The position numbers and the translations under genes are program-made. Below, in pieces: positions 24,423-31,891 of a stretch of DNA of 39,127 bases. The stretch spans positions 1 to 39,127 of the forward strand of contig CAVIWF010000021.1 in the NCBI GenBank assembly GCA_963646285.1, in the 5' to 3' direction. The stretch's first letter is position 1. The number at the start of each line of letters is the position of its first letter. The notes beneath the pieces were generated by a model. It had not been told where the DNA came from, did no database searches, and saw nothing but the letters and a program-made list of their open reading frames with translations. Origin of the DNA: CAKUFA01 sp963646285 (lineage in GTDB: Bacteria > Bacillota > Clostridia > Christensenellales > Aristaeellaceae).

Positions 24423-25283
24423 TCAATCGTGGAAAATGGTGATTTCCTTATCTCCGTCAGGGCCTTCAATCTCCAGTTCCACTGCGCCCTTGGGCAGGCG
24501 GACGGAATTCATGGCCTTCTCCACGTCGCCGCCGATGGCAGCAAACTCATCATAGGCCACGTTCAGCTCTTCTACAAACTCTTCCAGGGTCAGGTTGTTC
24601 TGCTGAATATATTCTGCCACGGCAAAGCCCACAAACCGCAGGTGCCAGGGCTCCCAGCCGTAGCCCGTAACATCTTCCTTCCCCTGAGGATAGCGGAAGA
24701 TAAAGCCGTAACGGGCAGCATTCTTTTGCAGCCATTGGCCTTCCGTGGTGGAGGCAAAGTCCGTGGTCAGCGACGTGCCCCGGGTATCCCGGCCCACCAG
24801 GGTAACAGCCAAACCCGTCTGATAGTCGCACTCCCCCGCCTTCTGGGTATCGGACACATCCCCCCGCTGCTCTGCCCGAGCATACAGCTTGGCCTGATCC
24901 GCATAGGAACGGTAGCCCGTGCGGAGGAACAGGGTTACGCCGTCACTTTCGGCGGCTGCCATCAGCTGGGTCACGGCGCTGAAGGCGGACTTCCGCAGCA
25001 TCTTCACACCGCCGGAAGCCAGGTACAGACCACCGTTCAGGTTATTGCCGTCGTCATCGTCCTTCCGGGCAGTGATGGTGCGAAGATCAGAGGGTTCATA
25101 GGACGCATCCAGAGGAGAAGCACTGTTGGCCAGCATGAGCAGATCTTCATCAATATCCGCCAGAGCCACCCCGTAGGTCCATTCAGGCCCGTCATAGGCA
25201 GGCAATCCTTCTTCTTCCCCCAGCGCAGGGATCCACGTCCACAGGATCATCAGCGCCAACAGCACACAACTTATCCTCCGCAT
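24423..25283 (-). CDS. Exported VanY-type paralogue with lost zinc ligands, probably inactive
   Basis: A 286-residue secreted protein with the M15B fold order (TGYRSYADQ, then the metal motif, then GFIFRYPQGKEDVTGY and EPWHLRF). The first metal motif reads CDYQTGLAVT: the zinc ligands His and Asp of active paralogues are Tyr154 and Thr161. Glu211 and His214 of EPWH remain. Catalysis is therefore unlikely, while the fold is intact and the frame open. It may bind stem peptides or act as a decoy or regulator. It sits between two intact paralogues, 11 nt after the first. Confidence 0.9.
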   Translation of the reverse strand: MRRISCVLLALMILWTWIPALGEEEGLPAYDGPEWTYGVALADIDEDLLMLANSASPLDASYEPSDLRTITARKDDDDGNNLNGGLYLASGGVKMLRKSAFSAVTQLMAAAESDGVTLFLRTGYRSYADQAKLYARAEQRGDVSDTQKAGECDYQTGLAVTLVGRDTRGTSLTTDFASTTEGQWLQKNAARYGFIFRYPQGKEDVTGYGWEPWHLRFVGFAVAEYIQQNNLTLEEFVEELNVAYDEFAAIGGDVEKAMNSVRLPKGAVELEIEGPDGDKEITIFHD

Positions 25284-25294
25284 ATCCACACCTC

Positions 25295-25969
25295 TTACTT
25301 CACAATATTCATCAGGGTCTCTTCCCGCAAACTCAGCAGATAAGTTTCCAGAGGTACATTGGCTTCCTTGATGCTCATGGACAGCTCCTTGCCCACATAC
25401 CGCACATGCCAAGGCTCATAGTTGTAGCCGGTAATATCCTCCCAGCCTTGCTGATAGCGGAGGATAAAGCCGAACCGATAGCAGTTTTCCCGCAACCACT
25501 GGCCGCCCTTGGTGTTGCCGAAGCTGGCCGTCAAGCCGGACTTGCTGTTCTTCTGCCCCACGTCCATGGCAAGACCCAGCTGATGCTCGCTGGCACCGGG
25601 GCGTGCCACGTATTCGTCCGCCTTGGCGTAACTGCCGCCTACGTTGCTCAGCTTCCGCTTGTAAATGGCCGACTGCTTGCCATAGCTGCGATAGCCGCTG
25701 ACGGAAACCAGGGTTACGCCGATTTCCTCCTTGGCGGCGGCATACATTTCTTCCAATGCAGTGGCTGCATCCGGGCGAAGGCGTCGCACCTGCCCCTGCA
25801 CATCCGTCATGCGAACCTCCGGCACATAATCCTCACTGATCCGCCACTGGCGGTTCACCAGCAGAATCCCATCCGGGTCATTCTGGGGTGCAGCAGCGTT
25901 CACGGCAGAGGACAGCATCAGCGTTCCTGCGGCGGCAATGGATGTAAGGGTTGTCAGCAAGGCAGCCAT
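25295..25969 (-). CDS. M15B D-alanyl-D-alanine carboxypeptidase (VanY type), first gene of tandem
   Basis: A 224-residue exported enzyme, shorter than its two paralogues because the N-terminal extension is missing. The signal peptide is about 1-26 (hydrophobic, ending VNA). The motif SEHQLGLAMD gives His129 and Asp136. EPWH gives Glu185 and His188, so all ligands are present. AAGGAG lies 9 nt before the ATG. It is the promoter-proximal gene of the operon. Confidence 0.93.
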   Translation of the reverse strand: MAALLTTLTSIAAAGTLMLSSAVNAAAPQNDPDGILLVNRQWRISEDYVPEVRMTDVQGQVRRLRPDAATALEEMYAAAKEEIGVTLVSVSGYRSYGKQSAIYKRKLSNVGGSYAKADEYVARPGASEHQLGLAMDVGQKNSKSGLTASFGNTKGGQWLRENCYRFGFILRYQQGWEDITGYNYEPWHVRYVGKELSMSIKEANVPLETYLLSLREETLMNIVK

Positions 25970-26041
25970 AGGGCGTTTCTCCTTTCGCTACGGGTCACGG
26001 GTCAATCAGGTCGCTGCCTGAATCGTTAACACACACGCAAC

Positions 26042-26069
26042 ATTATACCGCATTTTTCCCATTGTGCAA
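26042..26069 (-). promoter_or_regulatory. Promoter of the carboxypeptidase operon
   Basis: On the minus strand TTGCAC and TATAAT are 16 nt apart. The ATG follows about 65 nt after the expected start point. I found no complete WalR box here. Confidence 0.68.
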
Positions 26070-26110
26070 CCCAGGGTGAAAAAAAGTCAGAAACCCCGGG
26101 GGTAAAGCAT

Positions 26111-26198
26111 GAATTCCCAAAGCAAGTGCCCCAGGGACATTTACTTTGGGAATTCGGGTGTTTAGCAAATCCTGCCGTTCCTTTTCGCAGGGATTTGC
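26111..26198 (-). other. Paired hairpins downstream of the small secreted gene, copy 1
   Basis: GAATTCCCAAAG / CTTTGGGAATTC (26111-26155) and GCAAATCCTGC / GCAGGGATTTGC (26165-26198) are strong stems without a T-tract. Both recur in copy 2 (31283-31370). They may stabilise the transcript 3' end or be recombination sites. Confidence 0.6.
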
Positions 26199-26543
26199 CT
26201 ATGCTTTTGTTTGCCACGGAATTCAAGGTGAAGGTTCTCACCCGTTGGCTTTTTCATCCACTTTCAGTTCCACGCATGCACCTGTATAGGCGTTGAGTGT
26301 AATCACGAAACCCCGGTCATGGGTCATGACGACAGTGCGAATCTGCTCGCCTTCCACCGTAATCTCCGGCTCATAGTCTGCCAAGTTCTCCCACGTTGTG
26401 CCTGCATTGATCTGCATGCAGTAGGTTGCCAGCAGGCGGAACAGGGTTTCCGGGGCGATCATTTTTTCATCGCTTTCCAGCGTGGTATAAGCCGCCTGAT
26501 TCGCATCCAGACCGTACCAGGCTGTCAGCATGTCATCGATTGT
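26111..26543. repeat. 433-bp near-identical duplication, copy 1
   Basis: It matches 31283-31715 with only two mismatches that I could see, at a constant offset of 5172 bp. It covers the 3' two-thirds of a small secreted-protein gene and about 125 bp beyond its stop, and ends abruptly inside both genes at CATCGATTGT. The remaining 5' parts of the two genes are only similar. Confidence 0.9.
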
Positions 26544-26675
26544 AAATTCCCCTTCCGGCAGGGCAATTTCCACATCAAAGCCTTCGGCCGGCGGGGTAGG
26601 TGTCACCATTCTTTCTGCCATAGCGGGCGCAACAGCCAATACAAGGCAAAGGATGCAGACAAAGAAACGTTTCAT
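26238..26675 (-). CDS. Small secreted protein, duplicated family, copy 1
   Basis: A 145-residue protein with a signal peptide MKRFFVCILCLVLAVAPAMA. After a variable Pro/Glu-rich segment of about 25 residues comes a domain of about 100 residues. It contains FTIDDMLTAWYGLDANQAAY, then LLATYCMQINAGTTWENL and a C-terminal VVMTHDRGFVITLNAY. The end resembles the strand-turn-strand of PepSY-like modules, but that is weak. From TIDDML onward it is essentially identical to the product of 31410-31817. AAAGGAGG precedes the ATG. It starts 14 nt after the propeller/SBP fusion gene and is co-transcribed with it. Confidence 0.8.
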   Translation of the reverse strand: MKRFFVCILCLVLAVAPAMAERMVTPTPPAEGFDVEIALPEGEFTIDDMLTAWYGLDANQAAYTTLESDEKMIAPETLFRLLATYCMQINAGTTWENLADYEPEITVEGEQIRTVVMTHDRGFVITLNAYTGACVELKVDEKANG

Positions 26676-26689
26676 GTTTTTTCCTCCTT

Positions 26690-28771
26690 TTATTGCGATT
26701 CCATCCATACCATGGATGCAACCCGGTCGATTTGTTGAATGAATTGTTCGGCAGTGATTTTCCCGGCAACAAGCTGCCCGATGTCGTCCGCTATGCTTGA
26801 TGTAAACGATGATTCGCTGTCGCTTTGGCTTAGGTAATTTGAACGAGCTGACAGTTTGATGTATGGCAGCATGTCTTGGTAGGCTGAGATTCCTCGTTCC
26901 GTAATGGCTCGTTCCTTTTTCCCTTGCACGTATGTAAGCGGCTGGTTACAGGAGCTGAACAAAGCATATTGGGTTTCGATGGACAAAGAATCTTTTTGTG
27001 CAAGATGTTCAATGAGCGCCTCTGTTTCCTTCGGGTATTGCGTAAAGCCATTGCCCACCAATACAACAACATCGGCTCGGACAGCAACATGATCCCCATC
27101 CGTTTGGAATGGTTGCAGAATGGTTGTTTCGTCATCAATGTGAAATAAGTTTGTTAGATTGCATGTACTGAACACAGTTTCATTGCCCAGGTTTGCATTT
27201 TGTTCAAATCTGGTTTGATCCATGCGATTCAGCAGATCAACAAACCTCTTGACCGATTCCCGAAACACAGGCGTATCAAAGGATAATCGTCCATCATCAC
27301 TTTCATATGCCAGAATGTACTGCTCTATCATCCGTGAAAGCAGGGTATGAAGGTTCCAATCATCAGTCATATTCACATCAGCATAAGCATCACTGTAGTT
27401 TTCCTCCCATTCCATCATCCGCATGAACAGCTCCTGATAGGTCGTCGGATAGGGCGCATCTACACCAAAGGTTTCATCCCATATTTCCGAATCAACCGTA
27501 ACCAAATTCATTGAAACCATCGTCGGCATGGCAACAAGCTGCCCAGCATCATTTCGGAACGCTGAACGATAGAGCGGATGCATGTCCTTCAGCAAATCGG
27601 CAACGCCTGCATCATCCAGCACAAGTGCGTACCCTTTTCGCACCATGTCCTGATACAGTTGGTTGCCATACAATGCAAACACGTCCACCGTACTCGTGCG
27701 GTTGACCAGCGCATCCACATCTGAGCTGTTCAAGTCGGACAGTGTCCTGCGCAGTTCAATGCCCGGATGGTTTCCCACAAAATTCTGGTATGCGGCTGCA
27801 TCCTGATGCAGCAAACCTTTCAACTTCAGGGTGACTTGCAAATGACTTAATTCATCCAGTGTACACACCGTTGCCTGTCCGCCCTGCATCCCCATCAATG
27901 TATCATTATTCAACAGATGCATAGTGCCGACATTGTGCACAGTCGCAAGCTTCTCCCAAGGTGCACCGTCCACGGATTCACAAAGCATGCCATCTTCTGC
28001 GAAATCGTTCCCACCGACCCGCATCACAAGTTGGTCATCAGCTGAATTGTATGCCACCCACGTCATTGAAATGCCATCCGACGAAGATGTCATTTCCGGC
28101 AATTCTACGCCAAGGGTTTGCAGCTGCCATGTGTCCAAATTCAGCACGTACAGTGCCGTGTTCCATTCACCGCTCGATGCCATAACATTCAGCAGTGCTT
28201 GATGGGGGTTATACGGAATGCACTGGAGTACAGTCGCATTGATGGAAATTTTCTGTGCTGTTGCCGTATCCGTATCCCATACATGCAGGACATTTCCTGT
28301 CAACATGTAAACCTTTCCGTCTTCAACAAATCCGCTGAGTGGTACTGCAACCGGATACTGATTCTCTTCAAACCAATCCGAAGGATCAAATGCAACGTCA
28401 AAAAAATGCCCGCCGGCTGCATCAATTCGTGCAGTCAATCCGGCATACGCATTGATGCCCCATAATCCATCGTCACCCACAAAGATATGTGTGATGCCTG
28501 CCTCCACCGCTGCCTTGTCATCTGCATCCATTTGTAGATAGGCCTGCAAGGTCACATCCGTTATCACAGGAACAGACGAATAACGCTGTACATCACCATC
28601 CGCCGTGCAAACCAGCACGCCTTCATCTGTCATCAAGTAAACATACTTACCATCTGAAACCGATTGATAGACGGTGGAATCAGTCACCGTGAATACTTCA
28701 GCAAAGGCCCCAAGCGGAAGGATCAAAGCAATCAGCAGCAGAGTCATCAGAAATCCTTGCCGGCGAATCAT
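26690..28771 (-). CDS. Exported beta-propeller plus solute-binding-protein fusion
   Basis: A 693-residue secreted protein. The signal peptide is about 1-24 (ends GAFA, no lipobox). Residues about 25-310 are short beta-rich repeats such as GKYVYLMTDEGVLV and DGLWGINAYAG, read as a beta-propeller. From about 311 it resembles family-1 ABC solute-binding proteins: HQDAAAYQNFVGNHPGIEL, VDVFALYGNQLY, the AMPTMVSMNLVTVDSEIW hinge strand and a final GKITAEQFIQQIDRVASMV helix. Paralogues are the gene at 37075-39127 (same fusion) and those at 36033 (propeller only) and 34206 (binding domain only). No ABC permease of the matching importer type is nearby. A sensory or surface role is inferred; the ligand is unknown. 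The start is chosen by GAGGTG about 6 nt upstream. Confidence 0.82.
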   Translation of the reverse strand: MIRRQGFLMTLLLIALILPLGAFAEVFTVTDSTVYQSVSDGKYVYLMTDEGVLVCTADGDVQRYSSVPVITDVTLQAYLQMDADDKAAVEAGITHIFVGDDGLWGINAYAGLTARIDAAGGHFFDVAFDPSDWFEENQYPVAVPLSGFVEDGKVYMLTGNVLHVWDTDTATAQKISINATVLQCIPYNPHQALLNVMASSGEWNTALYVLNLDTWQLQTLGVELPEMTSSSDGISMTWVAYNSADDQLVMRVGGNDFAEDGMLCESVDGAPWEKLATVHNVGTMHLLNNDTLMGMQGGQATVCTLDELSHLQVTLKLKGLLHQDAAAYQNFVGNHPGIELRRTLSDLNSSDVDALVNRTSTVDVFALYGNQLYQDMVRKGYALVLDDAGVADLLKDMHPLYRSAFRNDAGQLVAMPTMVSMNLVTVDSEIWDETFGVDAPYPTTYQELFMRMMEWEENYSDAYADVNMTDDWNLHTLLSRMIEQYILAYESDDGRLSFDTPVFRESVKRFVDLLNRMDQTRFEQNANLGNETVFSTCNLTNLFHIDDETTILQPFQTDGDHVAVRADVVVLVGNGFTQYPKETEALIEHLAQKDSLSIETQYALFSSCNQPLTYVQGKKERAITERGISAYQDMLPYIKLSARSNYLSQSDSESSFTSSIADDIGQLVAGKITAEQFIQQIDRVASMVWMESQ

Positions 28772-28797
28772 TGAATCACCTCGCATGTTTAGGTAAT

Positions 28798-28822
28798 GCA
28801 GGGGCAGCATGTGTGCCCCTGC
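28798..28822 (-). other. Hairpin between the small SH3 gene and the fusion gene
   Basis: GCAGGGGCA pairs with TGCCCCTGC. No T-tract follows on the minus strand, so it may attenuate transcription or protect RNA ends rather than terminate. Confidence 0.5.
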
Positions 28823-28831
28823 TCATGAATA

Positions 28832-29143
28832 CTATTGCAAAAACTTCGACTGAACCCAGCCGTTCTTGTAGTGATTATATCCTGCCGTTTCGCCTGAGAG
28901 GTAACCCCAACTACCGATATACTTCCAACCGCTTACTGAGGATGCACTGGAACTCTTATCATCGACAGGTGTTCCATTAGGAATGTAGAGAATAACAGTC
29001 GCCGTTGCCGATGCCTTCTTCCGCATATTCAGGCGTCCACCGCCAGTAGCAACCGTGTATTCTCCACCCGCCAACGCAACCTGCGAAGAAAGTACACAAA
29101 TGAGCATCAAACCCACCACAAACAAACGAATCGCCTTTTTCAT
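28832..29143 (-). CDS. Small secreted SH3-like protein
   Basis: A 103-residue protein. The signal peptide is about 1-25 (MKKAIRLFVVGLMLICVLSS, ending VALA). A single bacterial SH3-type domain follows: GGRLNMRKKASATATV, IPNGTPV, WKYIGSWGYLSG and a final GWVQSKFLQ. It could bind peptidoglycan. AAGGAG lies 9 nt before the ATG. It is separated from the next upstream gene by about 180 nt that contains several palindromes. Confidence 0.85.
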   Translation of the reverse strand: MKKAIRLFVVGLMLICVLSSQVALAGGEYTVATGGGRLNMRKKASATATVILYIPNGTPVDDKSSSASSVSGWKYIGSWGYLSGETAGYNHYKNGWVQSKFLQ

Positions 29144-29177
29144 TACAATAGTCTCCTTCCTATGCCGTCACATACTT

Positions 29178-29278
29178 GTTGCCAGGCAACGCCTATAACG
29201 AGTTCTTCATTTCTTCCTGCGCATGATGCCAATCATCCTCCTTTTTATTGACGTAATGTCAACTGATCGATATATCAG
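29178..29278 (-). promoter_or_regulatory. Cluster of short palindromes upstream of the small SH3 gene
   Basis: GTTGCC-A-GGCAAC (29178-29190), TTGAC-GTAAT-GTCAA (29248-29262) and CTGAT-N6-ATCAG (29263-29278) are perfect. On the minus strand the middle one contains TTGACA, but the hexamer 17 nt on (AGGATG) is a poor -10. It is likely regulatory; the exact promoter is uncertain. Confidence 0.35.
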
Positions 29279-29324
29279 CCGATCCTCATCCCGTTTTAGA
29301 GTTATATTGCTTCATCCTTTTTTC

Positions 29325-29738
29325 CTAATAAACCCTCTGTGAAGAAGTTTCTGTAAGTTGTTCCTTGTTGCCGTCAGAAGTCGTTACGCTTCCAGAAGTA
29401 ACCACCTTATATGTCCCTTTTGAAACGATGTACACTTTGCTTAGTTTCAGCGAAATACCGGACGTGAAATTACTCCAAGATGTTATTTTAGTCCATGTGC
29501 TTCCCACTTTCTTATACAATGTAACCGTCATCGAGATGTCGCTTTGTGCATTTGCTTTAATCAATCCATAACAGGTTGCCTGTCCATTCACATCAATCGA
29601 AAGCGATGCGGTCACTTTTCGTGTATAAAGGTAAGCAGGAGACATTGTTCTCTCACACGCCAATGCAGCAGATCCATTCAGCATCACTGACAACATGATT
29701 CCTACCAGCAAGATAGAAACAACCCTAAAACGATTCAA
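29325..29738 (-). CDS. Small secreted beta-rich protein
   Basis: A protein of about 137 residues with a signal peptide ending near NGSAALA. The mature part has alternating strands: TASLSIDVNGQATCYGLIKA, ISMTVTLYKKVGSTWTKITSW, LSKVYIVSKGTYKVVTSG and VTTSDGNKEQLTETS. It resembles a widespread Clostridia group of small exported proteins of unknown function with the SKGTYKV hallmark. Start: a TTG 8 nt after AAGGGAG is preferred; a GTG 9 nt earlier overlaps that ribosome binding site. Its upstream region shares a 32-bp motif with the promoter region of the ECF sigma gene nearby. Confidence 0.75.
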   Translation of the reverse strand: MNRFRVVSILLVGIMLSVMLNGSAALACERTMSPAYLYTRKVTASLSIDVNGQATCYGLIKANAQSDISMTVTLYKKVGSTWTKITSWSNFTSGISLKLSKVYIVSKGTYKVVTSGSVTTSDGNKEQLTETSSQRVY

Positions 29739-29769
29739 AATAATCACTCCCTTGCTTTCACTCTACACC

Positions 29770-29801
29770 TAATAGATGCATCTCAAAGCCGATTTGCAAA
29801 T
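29770..29801 (-). promoter_or_regulatory. Conserved promoter-like motif, copy upstream of the secreted gene
   Basis: On the minus strand ATTTGCAA, an 18-nt spacer containing GGCTTTG and TGCAT, then CTATTA. It agrees with the element at 31175-31206 in 26 of 32 aligned positions without gaps, and the flanking TTTCAAAA is also shared. It could be the target promoter of the neighbouring ECF sigma factor. Confidence 0.55.
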
Positions 29802-29835
29802 GCTTTTTGAAAATAAGCTCGATTCTTCATTCTCA

Positions 29836-30564
29836 TCAAGGAATCAACGTGACACTTTCAGCCATTTTCATAACTTCTTCAGCGCTTCCATCCATTTCAA
29901 CCACAAAAAGGCGGTTGTTTGCCGACCAAACCACAGCAGACCATCCATCCTTCTCAATCAGTGTTGCGTCTGCACCGTTTACCTTTGTTGCCAAAACAGA
30001 TGCGTTCTCCGTATCAAGGCTAACCCGTGTTCCATATTCATATTCGCTGAACGACAGACTATCTTGATCGTCATTTTGATATTCCGCTTCCATAAAGCTG
30101 CCATCCACCAGCACAAAACCATCCGGAATATATGCCGGATAGAAAACACCCTTCCAACCATCCGGGACTTGAAACGTTTCTTCCGAAAGTGTCAGGCCAT
30201 AAGATGTCCGCTCCTGACGATACTGTACATCCAACTTCAACAGACCTTTTTGAATCATGCGCACCGTTGCAAACGCAGAACCCATCCCCACCATCAGCAG
30301 AATCAAAACAGCCGCTATGATGCGTCCACTTTTAGGAAATCTTCTTTTTCGCTGACATGATAAAAACGTCATATGCCGCTTCATATCATGGCGAACCTTC
30401 GCTTCCAGTGCACGCATCGTTTGCGTCTGTTCTGCATATTCTGTATTAGACGCTTCCACGATGGCGGCAACCTCCTGCTCAAATTCCTGCTGCAGTGCCA
30501 GTCGGATTTTCAAATCTGCAATTTCATGCATGATTTCCTGGGAACTCATATATGCTTCACCCAT
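29836..30564 (-). CDS. Anti-sigma-factor-like membrane protein with DUF4367
   Basis: A 242-residue protein with a cytoplasmic N-terminal part of about 80 residues, one membrane helix (IIAAVLILLMVGMGSAFATV) and an extracytoplasmic domain. That domain matches DUF4367: VFYPAYIPDGFVLVDGS, WSAVVWSANNRLFVVEMDGSAEEVMKMAESV. The layout is that of an anti-sigma factor for the ECF sigma factor encoded just upstream. The genes overlap by 8 nt and AAGGAGG lies inside the sigma gene. The signal sensed is unknown. Confidence 0.85.
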   Translation of the reverse strand: MGEAYMSSQEIMHEIADLKIRLALQQEFEQEVAAIVEASNTEYAEQTQTMRALEAKVRHDMKRHMTFLSCQRKRRFPKSGRIIAAVLILLMVGMGSAFATVRMIQKGLLKLDVQYRQERTSYGLTLSEETFQVPDGWKGVFYPAYIPDGFVLVDGSFMEAEYQNDDQDSLSFSEYEYGTRVSLDTENASVLATKVNGADATLIEKDGWSAVVWSANNRLFVVEMDGSAEEVMKMAESVTLIP

Positions 30565-31111
30565 GCAAATCCTCCTTCAGTTCGTTTTTCAATGCCCTGC
30601 GTGCCATGGTCAGGTAATAGCGGACGCTGTTTTTCCCGATGCCAAGCTGTTTACCAATGTTTTCATCATCCATCTGTGCAAAATATTTCATAACCAGTAA
30701 ATCACGTTCCTGTGGCTTGAGTCGGTTCATTGCGCATTGTAACATTTGGCTTTCCGCTTCACAGATCAGTGCGTCATCTATGTCATCATCAGCAGACAGC
30801 TTATCGAAGATGCTCCCTTCCGCCATTGTCCAAATGCTCTCCCTGCGTCGTTTCCTCAAGTCCATCAGCGCTGTATTCTTTACAATCGACAAGATGTATG
30901 GGGTTTGCTTCTGTGGGTCGATTTTCCGCAGATAGTCGATCTTTTCAATCATCTTCTCGCATGCTGCGGAGACAATGTCGCAAGCCGTATGATGTTCCTT
31001 AACAATAGACATTGCCATGGCATACATGCTTCGTTCATTTTGCAGAAATAGCCGCTGAATCAGTTCACGATCACTTTCATCATCGATCGTCATTAGAAGT
31101 AGAGGGAGCAT
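30557..31111 (-). CDS. ECF-type RNA polymerase sigma factor (with cognate anti-sigma gene)
   Basis: A 184-residue sigma-70 family factor of ECF type. Region 2 includes LFLQNERSMYAMAMSIVKEHHTACDIVSAACEKMI and TPYILSIVKNTALMDLRKRRR (quoted in parts). Region 4 is LKPQERDLLVMKYFAQMDD and NIGKQLGIGKNSVRYYLTMARR. The start at 31111 is chosen because GGAGGTG lies 5 nt upstream. It overlaps the DUF4367 gene. The element at 31175-31206 upstream suggests autoregulation. Confidence 0.9.
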   Translation of the reverse strand: MLPLLLMTIDDESDRELIQRLFLQNERSMYAMAMSIVKEHHTACDIVSAACEKMIEKIDYLRKIDPQKQTPYILSIVKNTALMDLRKRRRESIWTMAEGSIFDKLSADDDIDDALICEAESQMLQCAMNRLKPQERDLLVMKYFAQMDDENIGKQLGIGKNSVRYYLTMARRALKNELKEDLHG

Positions 31112-31174
31112 CTGTACACCTCCTATCATGCATAAGTTTCATCAATCATCCTGCTTGCTTCCCTGTGACCCATA

Positions 31175-31206
31175 TAATAGATGCACAACAAAGCGGCATT
31201 GCAAAT
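31175..31206 (-). promoter_or_regulatory. Conserved promoter-like motif upstream of the ECF sigma gene
   Basis: On the minus strand ATTTGCAA, an 18-nt spacer with CGCTTTG and TGCAT, then CTATTA. It is the partner of 29770-29801 and lies 64 nt upstream of the start codon. The interval 31112-31409 holds only this element, the sigma gene leader and the end of duplication copy 2. Confidence 0.55.
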
Positions 31207-31282
31207 CCTTTTGAAAGAAATCATCATTTTTCCTTTTCCCTGAAAAACCGTGGAAGTCAAAACAGAAACACCCTTCTAAAAC

Positions 31283-31715
31283 GAATTCCCAAAGCAAGTG
31301 CCCCAGGGACATTTACTTTGGGAATTCAGGTGTTTAGCAAATCCTGCCGTTCCTTTTCGCAGGGATTTGCCTATGCTTTTGTTTGCCACGGAATTCAAGG
31401 TGAAGGTTCTCACCCGTTGGCTTTTTCATCCACTTTCAGTTCCACGCATGCACCTGTATAGGCGTTGAGTGTAATCACGAAACCCCGGTCATGGGTCATG
31501 ACGACAGTGCGAATCTGCTCGCCTTCCACCGTAATCTCCGGCTCATAGTCTGCCAAGTTCTCCCACGTTGTGCCTGCATTGATCTGCATGCAGTAGGTTG
31601 CCAGCAGGCGGAACAGGGTTTCCGGGGCGATCATTTTTTCATCGCTTTCCAGCGTGGTATAAGCCGCCTGATTCGCATCCAGACCGTACCAGGCAGTCAG
31701 CATGTCATCGATTGT
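31283..31715. repeat. 433-bp near-identical duplication, copy 2
   Basis: It matches 26111-26543. The two mismatches seen lie just after the GAATTC hairpin and at GGCAGTCAGC versus GGCTGTCAGC. It includes the same two hairpins (31283-31327 and about 31337-31370). Confidence 0.9.
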
Positions 31716-31817
31716 GGGGGTGCCTCCTTCAGCAGGCGCAGCCGTCACCTTTTCTTCTGCCAGGGCAGGGGCAACAGCCAGTACAAGGCACAAGATACAG
31801 ACAAAGAAACGTTTCAT
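31410..31817 (-). CDS. Small secreted protein, duplicated family, copy 2
   Basis: A 135-residue protein with a signal peptide MKRFFVCILCLVLAVAPALA. It has a shorter and different linker (EEKVTAAPAEGGTP) than its paralogue at 26238-26675. From TIDDMLTAWYG to the C-terminus it has the same sequence. AAGGAGG precedes the ATG. Unlike copy 1, it is preceded not by a full fusion gene but by a relic of one and an ECF sigma gene. Confidence 0.8.
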   Translation of the reverse strand: MKRFFVCILCLVLAVAPALAEEKVTAAPAEGGTPTIDDMLTAWYGLDANQAAYTTLESDEKMIAPETLFRLLATYCMQINAGTTWENLADYEPEITVEGEQIRTVVMTHDRGFVITLNAYTGACVELKVDEKANG

Positions 31818-31833
31818 GTTTTTTCCTCCTTAC

Positions 31834-31890
31834 TTATTTCGATTCCATCCATACCATGGGTGGAACTCGATCGATTTGTTTCATGCATTG
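31834..31890 (-). pseudogene. Relic of the 3' end of a propeller/SBP fusion gene
   Basis: On the minus strand these 57 bp read EQCMKQIDRVPPMVWMESK and a stop, against EQFIQQIDRVASMVWMESQ and a stop at the end of the gene at 26690. The stop-to-next-start spacing (about 16 nt) is also kept. The rest of that gene is missing; the ECF sigma gene ends directly upstream, so the relic begins right after a junction. Confidence 0.8.
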
Positions 31891-31891
31891 T

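Noticed and set aside
26026..26241. A 71-codon minus-strand frame starting with GTG over the stop of the small secreted gene
   Set aside because: It runs through two hairpins and non-coding-looking sequence. Its presence in both copies is explained by the 433-bp duplication, and it lacks a family or sensible composition.
29207..29236. Nine-codon mini-frame (MIGIMRRKK) after a GGAGG upstream of the small SH3 gene
   Set aside because: The ribosome binding site directly touches the first ATG, and there is no regulatory amino-acid run. Coding is not supportable.
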